The notes beneath the pieces are model-generated. The model was given only the letters and a program-made list of their open reading frames with translations. It did not search any database and had not been told where the DNA came from. From Sanderia malayensis (taxonomy: Eukaryota; Cnidaria; Scyphozoa; Semaeostomeae; Pelagiidae): a stretch of 64,000 bases of DNA. The position numbers and the translations under genes were made by a program. The stretch is from positions 1,674,001 through 1,738,000 of the forward strand of contig RQOL01000882.1 of the NCBI GenBank assembly GCA_013076295.1, written 5' to 3'. The stretch's first letter is position 1. Every line of letters begins with the position of its first letter. Positions 1-11,694 of the stretch are shown one piece after another.

Positions 1-2199
1 TGCAGGTTCAGCATTCCAAAAGGCCTCATCCTAGCACCAGATGTGTCATGTGTGACGTCATTCACGTCACAAGTGATTCGCGAGACGCGCCAAATCTCGC
101 AAGCGCTGTCGGTGTCTGCGCAAGTGTCCGGAGGCGGATGGGGTGTGAGCTTTTCAGCGAGCGCAGAATACAAGAAACAATCGTCCGCAATGTCGTCATT
201 GGACTCCATTTTTATTTACTCGCAAGCGAAATGCGACTACTATTTCGCCATGTTGGATGAAATTAGGCCACCCGCACTCACACCCTCCTTCATCCAATTC
301 GCACGAGCAATCAAAGGCGAAAATGACGTGTACAAACTGTTCGATTACTTCGGTACTCACTTCATGACACACGTGACTTTTGGCGCGAAATTCGTCTACC
401 AGCACAAAATGTCGAAAACGCAACTGAAAACGGCGAGCAGCTCATCTCTCAGCATATCTGCGCAAGCCAGCTACTCTGGCCTCTTCAGTCTCAGCGGCGG
501 GTTTTCAATGAGCAAATCACAACAACAAGCAGCCGAGAGTTTTCAAAGTAAAGTTGAAACATCAACAATCAGCATTGGAGCACCGCCCCCGGCCAATGGT
601 GATACAATGACCTGGGCGTCTACTGTTAAAGATAGTCCTGTACCAACACGTTACAAGCTGTCACCTATTGATGATCTGTTTACGCCGAAATACATGGCCG
701 ACACAGGTACATATGATATTCTAATAGACACGCGCACTTTAATTTTAACAGAAAAAATCCATCTTAAGTATTACTTTACGAAATGAATTCATACGCATTT
801 GCACTTAAATTTTACATTTATCTGCGTATTCGAAGCTCTGAGCCTTAACCCCACCCTTAATCCTAAATCCTAACCCCACCCTTACACGAATTCTAAGGCC
901 TAACCTTACCCTTACATTAACCCTAATCCTAAACCCTAACCCCACTCTTACACTAATTTTAAGCCCAACCCTACCCTTACATTAAGCTTAATTCTAAGCC
1001 CAAAGCCTTAACCCCACCCTTACACTAACCTTTCCTAAACCCTAACCCCACCCTTACACTAATTGTAAGCCCTAACCCCACCCTTACATTAACCCTAATC
1101 CTAAACCCTAACCCCACCCTTACACTAATTTTAAGCCCAACCCCACCCTTACATTAAGCTTAATTCAAAGCCCTAAGCCTTAACCCCACCCTTACACTAA
1201 CCCTAATTCTAAACCCTAACCCCACCCTTACACTAATTCTAAGCCCTAACCCCATCCTTACACTAACCCTAATCGTAAACCCTAACCCCACCCGTACACT
1301 AATTGTAAGCTCTAGCCCCACCCTTACAATAACTTAAATCCTAATCCTTACCCTAGTACTAAATCCTAGTCCCACCCTAACATTAACTCGAGCCCTAATC
1401 CTATGCACCTACTCTAATCCTATGCACCTACTCTAATCCTATGCACCTACCCTAATCATAGCCCCAGTCTCCAGCTCATGGCATGAGCAACCATATTTGT
1501 GATGATTAAACATTGCAAAGTGTACAAAGAACTTTGTTTGTCTTCAGCTGCATGTTGGCTAAAACGATATATCGCTAAAATATCTTCTATTCATCATGTA
1601 CAGGCGTGGACCTCAAGGCGATATCTACCCTTATCAAGAAAACGAAAACAAAATACTGCAACGAGCTGATGAAAAAAGGGATCGTGGATTCGTGTAAACA
1701 AATCGAAACATACAAGGAGTTCAAAGAGATCTGTTTGGGATCAACGTATTACAAGTCCATGTCGAATCAGAACCACGAATCATGCGTCAATGCCTGCTTA
1801 GAAGAATCGACCTGTATTGCCAGCGACTACCATTCTGATTCTCGCAAATGTTATCTATTCGACAGCAAAAAAGCGCACACCGCAACGAAAACCGCCAAAG
1901 CCATCACCACGTTGTTCATCGATAACATGAAGCTGCTCGATGTCAACATCACGATCAAAAACATCGCATTCAAGGATTCTGTGGTAGATATAGGAGGTGG
2001 AGGTAGTGGCCAGGTTGAAAACGCCACAGAGTGTGCGTACAAGTGCTTGAGAGCTTTGCCTTCGTGCAGGGCGTTCAGCGTGGTTGAAGGAGCGCCGAAA
2101 AATATTTGCAAGCTGTACACAGAAAACGTCATTGCTGATGGCGTGTTGAAATTCAAAGCGGGAGCAACGTTGAAGATTGTCACGAAATTCAAGCAATAA
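1..2199 (+). CDS. MACPF-domain protein with two PAN-like modules (3' part)
   Basis: Two exons are visible, 1-706 and 1604-2199, joined in phase 1 (donor ACACAG/GTACAT, acceptor TGTACAG/GCGTGG). The frame is open from base 1, so the 5' end lies outside the window; about 433 residues are seen. The first exon carries the MACPF signature YFGTHF at about 346-363, followed by Ser/Gly-rich membrane-hairpin-like sequence. The second exon is Cys-rich with two apple/PAN-like patterns, ESCVNACLEESTC...KCYLF and ECAYKCLRALPSC...ICKLY. MACPF proteins are secreted pore-forming or adhesion proteins of immunity, venom and development; PAN modules usually bind protein or sugar. Which role applies is not shown by the sequence. 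Stop at 2197-2199; an AATAAA lies at 2358-2363. Without the splice the first exon would end at 784-786, but the second exon continues the frame and fold well. Confidence 0.85.
838..1470 (+). repeat. Telomere-like intronic minisatellite
   Basis: Inside the MACPF intron (707-1603). The dominant motif is CCCTAACCCCACCCTTACAC, with interspersed CCCTAATCCTAAA. It contains many CCCTAA hexamers (complement of the animal telomere TTAGGG) but with degenerate spacing, so it is an interstitial, telomere-related or telomere-like array and not a true telomere. The last 75 bases switch to three copies of an 18-bp unit, CCTATGCACCTACTCTAA. Confidence 0.85.
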
Positions 2200-2428
2200 A
2201 ACGATTGAGTTGCTTCGTGGACAAATTGAGTAGTATTTGAGTGAATAGTAGAAACTGTATCATAGTAATACTTGGAATAGCCTCATCTTTCTTGTCTTTG
2301 GCCAATCACATGCTTAACCAACGTTTAAAATGGACACGTATTGTTCAACTGTTGTTTAATAAATAACAGGGTATTCATTTGAGGATGCTTAAAGGAACAC
2401 ATGCTTTTTCGTATCATTAACGTTTCAC

Positions 2429-2770
2429 TTATTAGAGAAAGAGACCTTCATAGGGGGCGCTTATTAGAGAAAGCGACTATTATAGAGTGCGGTTATTAGA
2501 GAAAGCGACTATTATAGAGGGCGCTTATTAGAGAAAGCGACTATTATAGAGTGCGGTTATTAGAGAAAGCGACTATTGTAGAGTGCGGTTATTAGAGAAA
2601 GCGACTATTATAGAGGGCGCTTATTAGAGAAAGCGATTATTATAGAGTGCGCTGCGGTTATTAGAGAAAGCGACTATTATAGAGTGCGCTGCGTTTATTA
2701 GAGAAAGCGACTATTATAGAGTGCGCTGCGCTTATTAGAGAAAGCGAATTTCACAGAGGGCACTTATTAG
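2429..2770. repeat. 32-bp minisatellite, ten copies
   Basis: Tandem units beginning TTATTAGAGAAAGCGACTAT and ending in TATAGAGGGCGC or TATAGAGTGCGG. Ten copies are visible; three late copies gain a five-base GCTGC insertion. It lies between the MACPF stop and the 3' end of Rab11. The unit shares GGCGCTTATTAGAG with the ends of the AAGCGCC-type inverted-repeat elements elsewhere in the window. Confidence 0.85.
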
Positions 2771-4187
2771 TCCTTTTCGCATTTTTTTGCCAGTTTGCCA
2801 AGGACTTTTTCATTACACTGTCACTGATAAAACAGCAATGAGCCCACAGTATGATCTTACTCTTTAGCATTAAATTAAATGATTAAATTAGAACTGATGA
2901 TTTGATATTGTCTTTGTGAATCACCCGTTTTTTCTAAACGCAAATCTGTCAACAATACAACAAACAGGAAATATTGAATGACCAATACCCAACGATTACA
3001 GAAAAAATGGGTGGGGAGGGGGGGGGGTTAAGCCGGCGGAACTGACTATCAATTCATCACACACTTGACCCCCTGATTTAAACAATGAAACTCAATAGAT
3101 ATTGTTCTGTAAACAATGAATACGTTGTATTGCGGTCAACTGAAGGAGAAAATGATCAACGGAAAACGCTGGCGTGTCTAGTTGTGCAACACCCGATTGC
3201 TGACGAAAGTGAAATTAACTTAAACTAGTAAAGCTGTATGCTTAACTCTATTGTCCATATCTGCTTGCAGGACTGGTACAAATAAGAATTAAACTTCCAC
3301 TCCAATAGTGTCCCTGAAAATATTCAATATTCCTGACATTAAATATTCCTGAAAATTGAGTACAGTCAAATCTGCATAGATCGAACTCGTGTAATTCGAA
3401 CTCTATTTAATTCGAACGAAATTCTCTGCCCCTTCAATTATCACTAATGAACCAACTCTTATATAAAGCAAACCTCTATAAACTCGAACGTTTTGTAATT
3501 CGAACATTTTCACCCTTCCCCCACTTTGTTTAAATTAGACAGAGTTGACTGTATTAAGATTCTTTGCGGAGTAAAATTTGGACAAGTTTAACAAATGGAG
3601 ACCCAGATGCCAAAAAGAAAATGACACTTACAGAGCACGTCATGCGCAGATGAAGCTAAACTCATAGCTAAACACTCCGAAATACGACATAAAAACAATC
3701 CACCTCGTTGGGGCAAAAACACGTGTCACGTCAAATAACGCTTCGTGATTGGCTACGACTCCATTCTTTGTAATTAAGGTCGCAAAACTAGGACAAATCA
3801 ATGATGCGAACTTTCCATACATGGAAGGCATACGTGATTTACTGATTTAAGCACTATCAACCCACTAATAAATGAGATAAAAACACGAGTGTCTAGAACT
3901 TGCAATATTTCCTGCTATCAAAAGAAATCACCGTCTCTAAGAACAAGAAAGCAGATTTAGCGAATCCAATGAAGGCTGCAATCATTAGCATAAAAGTCAT
4001 TGACCATTAAACATTGACTACTTGAGCATATATTCGATGTTAACATCTTTAAGCGGCAATGCTATAATTCCAGCAATTTCATATATTATACAGGAAAACT
4101 ATTAAAGATAAACATTGAAGATATTGTTGCGACAAACTGGCAGATAACTAAGTGAACTATTCAATCACCGATCATAAACATTGGAAA
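2771..4187. other. Convergent intergenic spacer (MACPF / Rab11 3' ends)
   Basis: No convincing exon on either strand. It contains a poly-G run near 3018-3028, one inverted-repeat element (3361-3553, listed separately) and AT-rich sequence. The minus-strand open frame at 3640-3831 has no splice context or recognisable protein content. Confidence 0.5.
3361..3553. mobile_element. Pogo/Tigger-like MITE, copy 1
   Basis: Starts TACAGTCAAATCTGCATAGA and ends GACAGAGTTGACTGTA, with internal repeated attcgaac words. Terminal inverted repeats, flanking TA and the CAGT...ACTG termini fit non-autonomous pogo/Tigger-type (Tc1/mariner superfamily) elements. No transposase frame is present. Confidence 0.7.
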
Positions 4188-4600
4188 GTGATTAATGGAT
4201 CAGAATAAATCATGAATCAGAGTAAATCATGAATCAGAGTGAACCATGAATCAGAGTGAACCATGAATCAGAATGAACCATGAATCAGAGTGAACCATGA
4301 ATCAGAGTGAATCATGAATCAGAGTGAACCATGAATCAGAGTGAATCATGAATCAGAATGAATCATGAATCAGAATGAATCATGAATCAGAATAAGCCAT
4401 CACCAGCGAATAATGTATCAGAGTGAATCATGAATCAGAACGAATCATGAATCAGGGTGAACCATGAATCAGAGTGAATCATGAATCAGAGTGAATCATG
4501 AATCACAACGAATCATGAATCACAACGAATCATGAATCACAACGAATCACGAATCACAATGAATCATGAATCACAACGAATCATGAAACAGAATAAACCA
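4188..4600. repeat. 17-bp minisatellite GAATCATGAATCAGAGT
   Basis: About two dozen tandem copies of GAATCATGAATCAGAGT with variants (gaacc, cacaac). It ends roughly 145 bp beyond the Rab11 stop codon and therefore lies around or just past the Rab11 polyadenylation region. No coding content. Confidence 0.9.
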
Positions 4601-4669
4601 CGATTGATAAATCATATTAATTATATAAAGAGCTGAGCAATATTTGATGCTAAATGTCGACTACGAGTT

Positions 4670-4675
4670 TTTATT
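4670..4675 (-). promoter_or_regulatory. Rab11 candidate polyadenylation signal
   Basis: AATAAA on the minus strand, about 70 bases past the Rab11 stop codon (4745-4747). Position and motif fit a cleavage/polyadenylation hexamer. Confidence 0.5.
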
Positions 4676-4744
4676 ACACTCAACAGTGTTAGTCAGTTGA
4701 GGAAGAAAAATAACACGTTCATTCACTTACTACTACTGCTGTTG

Positions 4745-7700
4745 TTACTGGCAACAATTTAACTTCTTCCGTTGGTCATTTTCAGTCGTCGGTTGAACGT
4801 GGATTGGTCGAACGTTGTTGCTAACCTGAGCGTTTTCTTGATCATTTGCATCTCGGATTTGCTTCTGAGAAACGATGTGATAGATTTCTGAAAAAAAGAA
4901 GACGGTAAATAACATCTCTTGTCTGATATCGAGATAGAAATAAACCAAACTTGGCTTGAGAAAAAATAAATTTTAAATGCACGAGTCTATCTATCTATCT
5001 GATACGTGTTCGTTTAATTTAACATGGCGCAGCTAACTACGGAGTGCCATAACGGTCTATTATTTGCTAAGTATTCATCATTCGCTACAAAGATTGTTCC
5101 ATCTTGCTTTGCCATCACCACCCTTGCTCTCTCAAGATCTTTTGCAATCATTTTCATCCATAAGAGTACAGTAAACGCCCGCGTATAAGAACCGTGAATT
5201 CTGCCTCCAGCCTATTGTTCAAATACAATAGCCTATTGTTTTTCTATTGTTTTGAGCAGGGATTTCAGCCCGCAAGGTTTTTAACTCACTGGTTCGTATA
5301 TACGGGTGTTTACTGTATATTGTACTGTACTGCACTGTACAATGCACAAGGAGAAGAAAAGACAGTAAAAGACAATTCATTGAAATTCAGAAGAGTGACA
5401 TACCTTCAAGAATATTTCTAAATGCAAGTTCCACATTGGTTGAGTCTAAAGCAGACGTCTCTATAAATGACAGACCGTGTTTTTCTAGAAGAAAATTACA
5501 AAAAACGTTAGTGTATAATGATACATCATCAAGAGACGGTTAAAGTAATTGACGTAAATTCATATTAAATTAAACCATCCATGGAAAGAAGTGAGTCCCC
5601 CTCCACAGATAATTTGGGCATTCACTAAATAAGACTGATTTTCAATTCACAATGGGCTTGAAATTGTTGTAAGAAAACTCCCTTTCATTTCTTATCCTCC
5701 GTTCAAGATTGGGCGACTCAACAGAGCTCAACTAAATCTGAATTTAAATGTATAGCAAAGAATGAAACAAACTACTTTGACAAAGCCTCCACCTCCTTAA
5801 AGGAGTATCTACTCTAAAGAGCATTAAGTACATAACATATGTAGATTCAACAGTACCTAAAGATTTGAGAAAACTCGCATCTTAAAGGAGCATCTACTCT
5901 GAAGAGTATTAAGTGCATAACTTATGTAGGACTGAACGGTATCTAAAGAAACCACTCCGAGAAGACCCGCACCTTAAAGGAGTGCCTACTCTGAAAGAAT
6001 TAAGTGCATAACATGTTTTAATACCTGAGAATGCTTTTGCTTCTTCAGTTGGAACGGCTCTTAAGTGTCTCAAATCGCTTTTATTCCCAACTTGCATAAT
6101 GACGATGTTTGAATCTGCATGATCACGCAACTCCTTCAGCCATCGTTCAATGTTCTCATATGTGATATGTTTGGCAATATCATATACTAACAGAGCTCCA
6201 ACAGCCCCTCTGTAGTACCTGGAAATGTGTAAAAAAAGTTAATGCTTGTTCATATGCAAGTGTATTCAGTTACTCGTTCTTGCCACACAAACTTTTTTAT
6301 TAGAAAGTCATTCATGAGAAATTGTTTTATAAGAAAGTAGTACTGGGATTTGGAAAGTGTTAAGAAATTCTGCACCAGATTTTTAAGACCCGAGAAAATT
6401 GAAAAATCAAAGAAAAATTAATATTCAAGCAGAAAAACCTAATGTTATGAATATAATATATTATCTTCGGCATTATAATGTTTAAAATGTAGGAAAATGA
6501 GAGAGGCACAACTGGAAAGATTATTTAAAACATTATTTCCCAATGGCATTCTCTTTATACTTGTGTCTCAACTGCCATCTTGTTACTACCTCCAATATAA
6601 TAATTTGGTCATCATTATCATTCTGCAGGTATGTTAGAATCATGGAGGAGGGCTATTGTTCCCATATGCTTCCCCAGTAATTATAAGGCCCCCAAAAGGC
6701 AAAAGGGTGGGGGTCAATAATGTTGGAATCACTTACGCACTAGTAATGGCTCGGTATCTTTCTTGACCAGCTGAAATAGTAATGCAAAAATTGTATTAGA
6801 AAGAGCAAGTAATCAGGAAATATCGAATTTTAACACAGGCTGGGGGTTGTGACAGCTGTGCAGAAAACTTTGGCTTGCAGTCTGAGAGCATAGAATGTCA
6901 TTTAATGAATATCCGGGGTATAAATTTACAAATCTTGGAAGGATGAACAGCTAAGTAGGGTGACAATTGGTAAATGGTGGTCTTAGAGATTTGCGAATTT
7001 CAAGTTTGAATCCAGAAATGGTTGAAAGTACCGTGGGCCTATAATTCAAACCCATGACAGCTAGTAATCAAAGATACACAATCTTAACTGCTTCATCACA
7101 ACTACAAACATATCCATCTGAACAAAATGAAAATAGCTCACGTATGAAGTGATTGGAGGAATAAATAATGAGCATGCAAAGGAAAAGGGCATAATGACAG
7201 CGTGCATCATGAAATATATCCATTGTCAAGCAAAATAAATAATGTTACTCAAAGGTAAACAAATCAAAATCTTAAAACACGATTGGCTTATGTTACGACA
7301 ACAAGGATTAAACAACGATCAGTAGCTTACTGATGCAAGCAGGTTAGAAGAGAATCAAAGGGTTTGTTTCATTGTCAACAGATTAATTTGGACTCAAAGT
7401 GGACTTGTTCAGAATTAAAAGATTAAATTGAATTCATTCACGGAAACATAAACGTCATTGAGAAATTTGAGTAAAGTTAGTTCACTCAAAATCTAAAAAT
7501 TCATGTGGATTCTAAAGATTCCTTTGGATTTCATGCCAGATGATGTATTAGGATTAAAAAGATCAATTAGGATTCAAATCGATGATACATGTAGTTTGAT
7601 GAAGATGTGTCTATTAAAGAAGGGGGTCAACAACGATAAGTCATTCATTAACTGAATAAAGACAGATATGCAAAGTTCTGTGAATTCTAAACATTATACA

Positions 7701-10700
7701 GTTGAATTGAGCTGTGTTGAACTTGCATGGGAAAGAAAATCTGCTCAATCACAGTGGCAGTTCGAGATACCAAAGACTAAATTCACACTGGGAAAAATGG
7801 GAATCCGTTCGAGATAACCAAATTTGAGTTAGTTAGGTTTGATTTTATTGGATCGATAAAGATTGCAAGTACTTGCTTCATGATTCATTGCGATAAACTC
7901 CAAGTTTATTCTGGCAACAAGATCTATCTATACATCTATTTATACAGTATTGTACAACAACCTACATTGGTTATTACGTACATGTTTGGTTAGTCAGTTA
8001 CAGTATTAATTATTAATTATTAAAGTTAAATTATTATTAGCTTAAAATAAGAAAAATATAAGGGCTATTTTATACAATTAAACTGTTCAAAGAAGGACGA
8101 AAGACGTTATGAGTCAGGTAATTATCAACAAAAAGCTTACCAGTATCCCAGATTTGTGCCTTGATGATTTTGCCCCCAATTTGAATACTTCTTGTAGCAA
8201 ATTCCACTCCGATTGTGGATTTCGATTCAAGGTTGAACTCATTTCTTGTGAACCGTGACAACAAGTTTGATTTGCCAACACCAGAATCACCAATCAACAC
8301 AACTACAAAGAAAATGAGATTGTTAAAACTCAAGGTCTTCAAACCAACTTAGTTTAATCCTATTCTATTATAATCCCATTGTAATGCTTTTAAAGAAGTA
8401 TTTCATAGGGATTGGCAGTGTGTGCCAGTCCTGTGGTAGTAAGTTTTGTCATGTCAATAATAGAATTGCTTTCTGCTCTGCGACTCGCTGTATAGCCAAC
8501 AATTTGTGGCTCATCTGCTACTGTTTGCAGAAACAAATCCAGAAAATTCCTGCTTAAAACGAAAAAAATAGCTTGGCTGGAAAACTTTCAAGTTCTCAAA
8601 CGAGGGTTTTATTGTGCATGGAAGTAACGCATGAATTTTTAAAACCATGTATTAGATTCAACATGCGGTGAAATCCTGAAACTTTTCAATGCACCCAAAT
8701 ATAATTTGGCAACTTCTAAAGGAAAATAAGGATTCTAATTTGATTGAAAATTAATTGTCAGACAAGACTTAATTATCAGACAAGACATAATTATCAGACA
8801 AGAATTAATTATCAGACAAGAATTAATTATCGGATAAGAATTTATTATAAGATGAGAATTAATTATCAGATGAGAAGAGCACCAGCCTTGCTCGGAATGA
8901 GATTGCACTTCTTTTCCGTTTAAATGTAGTGAGATATCACAGTTTATTCTGGCCTCTCAATCCATCAACTACAGTTAGAAGAAGAGCCACACAGTGCAAA
9001 GGGATATATTACATTTTTGTATGCACAGTAGTAATTGCTTGTTTTCGTTTTTGTTGAAATACTAAATGATATTGGGTCCATACCCAATATTCATTGAAAT
9101 ATTGGGTATGGACCCAATATAAATATTGGGTATGGAAACGAAAACTTGAAATATTCATTAACCTCAGAAACCTCTGTTGCACGAAGCAGTAAAAATGCAT
9201 AATTTGTATTAGGAATTATGAAAAAGGTGATTAAAGGACATATTCATTAAGGCAAATCCAATAATTATTTCAAAAAGAAAAAAATTATTTCCTTATTTTT
9301 ATTGTTGGCTGTTTATAAAGTACCTGGCTCAAAGCCTGCTTTCTCCTTTGTTGAAACTCTGTTCATGTACACTTATTTTTTTAATACGCAACTAGACTTT
9401 GGTCCAGCCCTGAAAGTTGCTTAAAGTTTTGGATATTTTAGCCCTCAAAGTTGCTTAAAAGTTGCTTAAAATTGTTTGTACCTATAACAGCCTCTCCTAA
9501 GTTCGTGGGACAAAATCATCAACTGTAATGCCTACAGCACAAGACTTAAGAGACAGTAAGTGTAAACATGTTACTCAAGAGCTTCAACAGCACAGTGAAC
9601 ATTCCTGCCCAGTTTTGGCAAGTTAAAATAAATGACGGTTGAATTCTTAGTTGCTAACAGTAATTCAATTGAGCCCTCGAGTTGCTTAATGTTAGGGTCA
9701 ATCCAGCCCTAGTTGCTTATTGAGCAGTTGCTTATTAAATAAAATAAGTGTACTGCATATGACTCACATAGTGTCATGAAAATTGCACATGACAAACAAA
9801 ATCGTTGAAGCTTTGATAATTGAATGCTTTGTTATATGATACAAAGAGCTCATGTGGGGGCAGATAAATTTGATTACAAATAAATTGAAATTGCTTCCTC
9901 AATAATAATCAACCTCAATAAATTTGCAGTGATTAACATTTTCAAATTTACAATATTGTAAATTCAGGTATTATTTAACAACAAAAAATTCAGCATTTTG
10001 TAGACTGCATATAAAATGGTCTTTTAAGAATAATAAACGTACCATTTTTGGTACACAATTGGAACAAAATGAACAGAATAGAAAATGATTAAATCAAAAT
10101 TTCAAATGGGGGGCTGGGATTATTAGGATTGTTAGCCTGGGTGCATATGGGGTGGGGTGTGTTCATTGGCAGCAAAAACTTAAGCACACTGAAATTAAAT
10201 GAAAATTATAAAGACAATTCAAAATTCTCCAACATATTAAGCAACCCGTCTTGAAAGAAAACAAACTCATTGAGGTTGAAGGGCATTTTAAGTATCTCTT
10301 GGGCATAATTAAAGAGATTACAAAATCTGAAATGCCTTTGAAGGGCAAAGCGAACTTGCACAAAGTTCGTAAGCACAAAGAGTAGAACTTGTTAAAAGTT
10401 GAGTTGATGAATGATTTCGTTTGATAAAACAAATGAAATACGTCTTTGAATATTCGCAACCGAAAAGCAATGAGTTGAGTTTCGTGTTAAATTCAATTTC
10501 CTCATTCAAATTGTCTCCAATTTCGAAATGCGAAATAGTCTCAGCTTGAAGTTTATTTCTCGCATTCACGTTGTTCGGGTGGCTTTTCTTTTGAGCAATA
10601 TTAGGACGACGCTTCTCTCGCGAAAAATTGAATTCTCAATTTATAAAATCTTATAGTTGGTATACCCAGAAAATTTATATGTTTTCGTGTCCTGGATGGA

Positions 10701-11079
10701 TAACGAATAAATGCAAACCGTTGCAAAATAATATTAAACAAAGAAATCGATCCATATCTTTTTGAGCTTGTTGAAAAAAGAGCTTACAAATCATCAGATC
10801 AAAAAATATTAATTTGACATAAAATTGATAAAGGTATAGCCTGAATTTCAACCTCGTTATTGCATAAAAATCTATCAATTGCAGCTCGATTTGGCCTAAA
10901 GCATCTTTCTTTGTATTTTGTCATATGCATTTTCCAGATATCAACTGCCCTGAAGAGACCAGTAGACTTAAAAATGACACGATTCTCAACTTGTGAGAAT
11001 GTGCAACAAGGACCTCACAACATCTACAACGATACTTACTTTTGAATAAATAATCGTACTCATCATCCTTTGTACCCAT
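4745..11079 (-). CDS. Rab11: Rab11 small GTPase (complete)
   Basis: Six exons on the minus strand: 11040-11079, 8141-8302, 6737-6770 (34 bases), 6025-6218, 5404-5484, 4745-4887. All junctions are GT-AG and in phase, giving 217 residues, the usual Rab11 length. The protein starts [13 protein letters not shown] and shows P-loop GDSGVGKS (residues 18-25), the effector region with [28 protein letters not shown], and the Rab11-type C-terminal tail [10 protein letters not shown] followed by CCQ, the geranylgeranylated double cysteine. Rab11 controls recycling endosomes, exocytosis and delivery of membrane to cilia. No missing catalytic residue was seen. Rab11A and Rab11B are vertebrate paralogues, so a single invertebrate Rab11 is the safe call. 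It lies only ~0.6 kb downstream of ANKMY2 on the same strand. Confidence 0.97.
5167..5317. mobile_element. MITE with TACAGTAAACRCCCGC ends, copy 1
   Basis: In Rab11 intron 5. Starts TACAGTAAACGCCCGCGTAT, ends ATACGGGTGTTTACTGTA, with an inverted pair around CTATTGTTTTGAGCAGG. Other copies are at about 34971-35107, 38535-38681 and 56956-57104. TA flanks suggest a Tc1/mariner-type non-autonomous element. Confidence 0.65.
5793..6015. repeat. ~90-bp tandem repeat, three copies, Rab11 intron 4
   Basis: Each unit contains CTTAAAGGAG, ATCTACTCTRAAGAG, then TTAAGTGCATAACATATGTA. Three diverged copies start near 5797, 5882 and 5971. The array ends next to the donor of the 6025-6218 exon. Confidence 0.65.
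8755..8872. repeat. 18-bp TTAATTATCAGACAAGAA array
   Basis: Six to seven diverged tandem units of TTAATTATCAGACAAGAA inside Rab11 intron 1. Low-complexity, non-coding. Confidence 0.7.
9069..9120. repeat. Perfect 23-bp inverted repeat
   Basis: Arms 9069-9091 and 9098-9120 are exact reverse complements (core ATTGGGTCCATACCCAATAT) separated by six bases; a third half-copy follows at 9121-9137. Located in Rab11 intron 1. Confidence 0.85.
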
Positions 11080-11694
11080 TGCTTGTAACGACTTTCAATT
11101 ATCACGAATAAATGATAAAATATTTCTTTATTTCCCCACTTCTTTGCAGAAATTCAACAAAAAGTATAGACTTTGATATCTCTAGTATCCCAATCAATTC
11201 TATACAATTGTCTATTGCGATTCACCTCTGAGGATGTAACGGATATCAATGTACATAGCTTGTCTGGCCTAAATTATCGCCATTTTGCTTTTCGCAAGAT
11301 GACCAATTTGCTTCATAATTTTTCAAGCAGAGACGCCCAAAGATATCACGTGACTAACAACAAGAAACTTCCCATTCCCCCCTCCCTGGAAAAATCTTTA
11401 AAAAGACCCCCTTTGGGATGAGAAAACAATGATAAAAAATAATATATAATAAATATTAAAACAATTATGATTAATAATGACAATGATAATAACAATATTC
11501 ATAAACAATGTCCAAAGACTCAATTTACATCACTTTATACCGTCTAATTACCAATTGTAAATGTGTATCTGGCTAAAACTAAATTATTTGTCTAAAGTTC
11601 TACTATATATACCCTAAAAACAAGCAAAAGGAAATATCCACACACAAATACATGAAATAACCATGGCGTCAACAGCCTCCTTATCAATCAGTCA
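11080..11694. promoter_or_regulatory. Rab11 upstream region / ANKMY2 3' spacer
   Basis: 615 bases between the Rab11 start codon and the ANKMY2 stop codon, both genes on the minus strand. It must hold the Rab11 5' end and the ANKMY2 3' UTR. A CACGTG E-box (tatCACGTGac) lies at 11347-11352, about 270 bases upstream of the Rab11 ATG. No TATA box could be assigned with confidence. Confidence 0.4.

Noticed and set aside
838..1470. True chromosome end
   Set aside because: Degenerate repeats lie within an intron, with exons on both sides in phase.
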